From Deltaproteobacteria bacterium (lineage in GTDB: Bacteria > Desulfobacterota > Desulfobacteria > Desulfobacterales > ETH-SRB1): a stretch of DNA of 7,429 nt. The DNA is taken from assembly GCA_030262795.1 (NCBI GenBank), contig JAJSZO010000126.1:1-7429 (forward strand), read 5' to 3'. The notes under the pieces are model-generated. The model was not told the origin of the DNA. It was given only the letters and a program-made list of their open reading frames with translations, and did no database searches. Positions 6,613 through 7,429 of this stretch are shown here, piece by piece. The first letter of the stretch is position 1. The number at the start of each line of letters is the position of its first letter. The position numbers and the translations under genes were made by a program.

Positions 6613-6755
6613 GGTAGTCCCTACAAAGCAATGCAGGTTTGAAAATATCCACCTTTTTTGCTTTGTAAACACCTGATTTTTCGCCATGTGCTACCAGAAG
6701 CCATGATATGTAACCTTTTGAAATTATTGACCCGCACTGTTTTGTAGGAACTACC
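6613..6755. repeat. 143-bp inverted-repeat element (IS-derived MITE candidate)
   Basis: The left arm 6613-6638 begins GGTAGTCCCTACAAAGCA. The right arm 6730-6755 reads, on the minus strand, GGTAGTTCCTACAAAACA and onwards. The 26-bp arms agree at 22 positions. The interior is AT-rich, with no credible gene. The element abuts the exact point where restriction-gene homology ends, so it marks or caused the deletion of the rest of that gene. No transposase is present. Confidence 0.55.
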
Positions 6756-7040
6756 CAGGAAATGATACTTAGACGGAACTGCCTGGTTAAGATGGTGGCT
6801 AGACTTTTCGGGATTTTCGCAGGAAAAAGTTTTGTTTTCAAACTGTTTAAATCAAGCCAAATCGTATAAATGGTTGCTTAATTGGCTATATTTTATATAG
6901 CGTTTATAGCCAAAAGGGAAAGATTGTTGACTAAATGGCTAAAAAATGACAATCTATAAAAAATCGTTTTCATCCAGGGCAAGCTGATTTTTTCTATGAA
7001 TGCAAGATAACTTGTTATGATATCAAGAAAGAACAATCAA
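6756..7040. other. Non-coding stretch before the ATPase gene
   Basis: No gene is supported here on either strand. Reverse-strand open frames in this area run across the inverted-repeat element and have no recognisable motifs. The stretch contains nested palindromes at 6882-6913 and a 7-bp inverted repeat, AGATTGT (6921-6927) with ACAATCT (6949-6955). A TTGACT (6927-6932) and a TATAAA (6955-6960) are visible but are 22 nt apart, too far for a standard promoter. The sequence 6756-6850 may be a decayed mobile-element end; I cannot identify it. Confidence 0.45.
6882..6913. promoter_or_regulatory. Nested AT-rich palindromes, operator-like
   Basis: TTGGCTATA (6882-6890) and TATAGCCAA (6905-6913) form a perfect 9-bp inverted repeat. 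Inside it, GCTATAT-TTT-ATATAGC (6885-6901) is a second perfect inverted repeat sharing the left half. Another TGGCTA occurs at 6936-6941. The arrangement resembles a binding site for a dimeric regulator, or alternative hairpins, upstream of the ATPase gene. No regulator gene is adjacent. Confidence 0.35.
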
Positions 7041-7429
7041 ATGAAACCCAAAATGATAAAATATAATAAGAATTTTGTCGGAAGAAAACATGAACTGGGG
7101 AAGCTGTTCGAAATCAGCAACAGTAGCGAGGCTTCAATAGTTGTCGTTTATGGCAGACGACGGGTTGGAAAGACCGAACTTCTCGAACAGGCATTCAGGA
7201 AACGAAATATTTTGAAATTTGAAGGTATCGAAGGATTGTCGCAATCTGAACAGATGGAACATGTGATGTGGTAGTTTTCTGAATACAGCAATAATGCTTT
7301 ATTGGCACAAGTCAAAATCCGAAGTTGGACCGAATTTTTTAAGCTCATTGCTGATGTTGTTAAAAAAGGGATTTGGATACTTTATTTTGAAGAAGTTCAG
7401 TGGTTGGCTGATTATAAAGATAAATTTAT
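7041..7429 (+). pseudogene. Archaeal-type AAA ATPase (ATPase_2/PF01637-like) broken by an in-frame stop; runs off the right edge
   Basis: From ATG 7041 (with a weak AAGAAAG upstream; ATG 7017 is an in-frame alternative) the peptide begins MKPKMIKYNKNFVGRKHELG. Walker A GRRRVGKT is at residues 38-45, and EGLSQSEQMEHVMW leads to TAG at codon 78 (7272-7274). The same frame then continues without another stop to the window end: FSEYSNNALLAQVKIRSWTE, FFKLIADVVKKG, then a Walker-B-like WILYFEEVQWLADY near residues 112-125. Both halves belong to one protein of the family of STAND-like ATPases with a C-terminal DUF234/PD-(D/E)xK-type domain. TAG most simply replaces CAG (Gln). The Walker B acidic pair is Glu-Glu instead of the usual Asp-Glu. 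The C-terminus is outside the window. Confidence 0.75.

Noticed and set aside
6452..6676. A longer plus-strand frame through the right arm of attC (reading KPYQLTRRWLALRYIEAK and onwards)
   Set aside because: It is open and protein-like, but the part before YIEAK coincides with the L', spacer and R' elements of attC, and the host frame is restored exactly at 6517. I treat the upstream reading as chance.
6578..6841. Minus-strand 87-codon open frame
   Set aside because: It spans the inverted-repeat element and part of the restriction remnant on the opposite strand, with no motif and no good ribosome binding site.
7272..7274. TAG read as pyrrolysine
   Set aside because: Pyrrolysine is essentially confined to methylamine methyltransferases and a few others, and no pyl genes are visible. 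A CAG-to-TAG nonsense change is simpler.
1..7429. tRNA, rRNA, CRISPR array or integron integrase
   Set aside because: I looked on both strands and found no cloverleaf-like, rRNA-like or regularly spaced repeat sequence, and no tyrosine-recombinase motif.

Overview
The window reads as part of a chromosome of an anaerobic bacterium with AT-rich DNA. The best guess is a Desulfobacterota (sulfate-reducer-like) genome. The reasons are a giant two-copy BadF/BcrA/HgdC-type activase fused to DUF2229 and HgdB-like regions, which is an oxygen-sensitive Fe-S protein class common in strict anaerobes, and the surrounding scatter of Schlafen/AlbA_2, archaeal-type AAA ATPase and restriction-gene debris. The taxonomic guess is inference; no rRNA or marker gene is present.

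Layout. Positions 1-193 hold the start of a minus-strand gene that runs off the left edge and has a very strong ribosome binding site. A divergent intergenic region (194-578) follows, with a sigma70-like promoter candidate and one copy of a 17-bp direct repeat. Positions 579-5006 hold the activase, the only large intact gene. Its stop overlaps the next reading frame (ATGA), and a truncated AlbA_2-domain gene (5021-5617) follows directly. That one overlaps by 8 bp the start of a restriction-modification gene (5610), of which only about 100 codons survive in two pieces.

The highlight is between the two pieces. A 698-bp segment (5819-6516) has every hallmark of a single integron gene cassette: a G|TTATGC left junction, a short leader with AAGGAG, one small membrane-protein gene, and an attC site whose R'', L'', L' and spacer elements can all be found. 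Removing it restores the restriction-gene reading frame exactly (Val-Gly-Tyr-Ile-Glu-Ala-Lys). It therefore appears to have inserted by integrase action at a non-attI secondary site, between the two halves of the PD-(D/E)xK nuclease motif. No integrase or second attC is visible. The attC is unusually long because its central variable part carries a 104-bp palindromic element.

To the right, the restriction remnant ends at a second inverted-repeat element (6613-6755). Next come about 285 bp of non-coding DNA with nested AT-rich palindromes, and then an archaeal-type AAA ATPase gene (7041 to the right edge) broken by an in-frame TAG. Overall, the right third is an accessory-gene graveyard attached downstream of a metabolic activase gene. 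The cassette gene lies in the same direction and could be read through from the activase operon.
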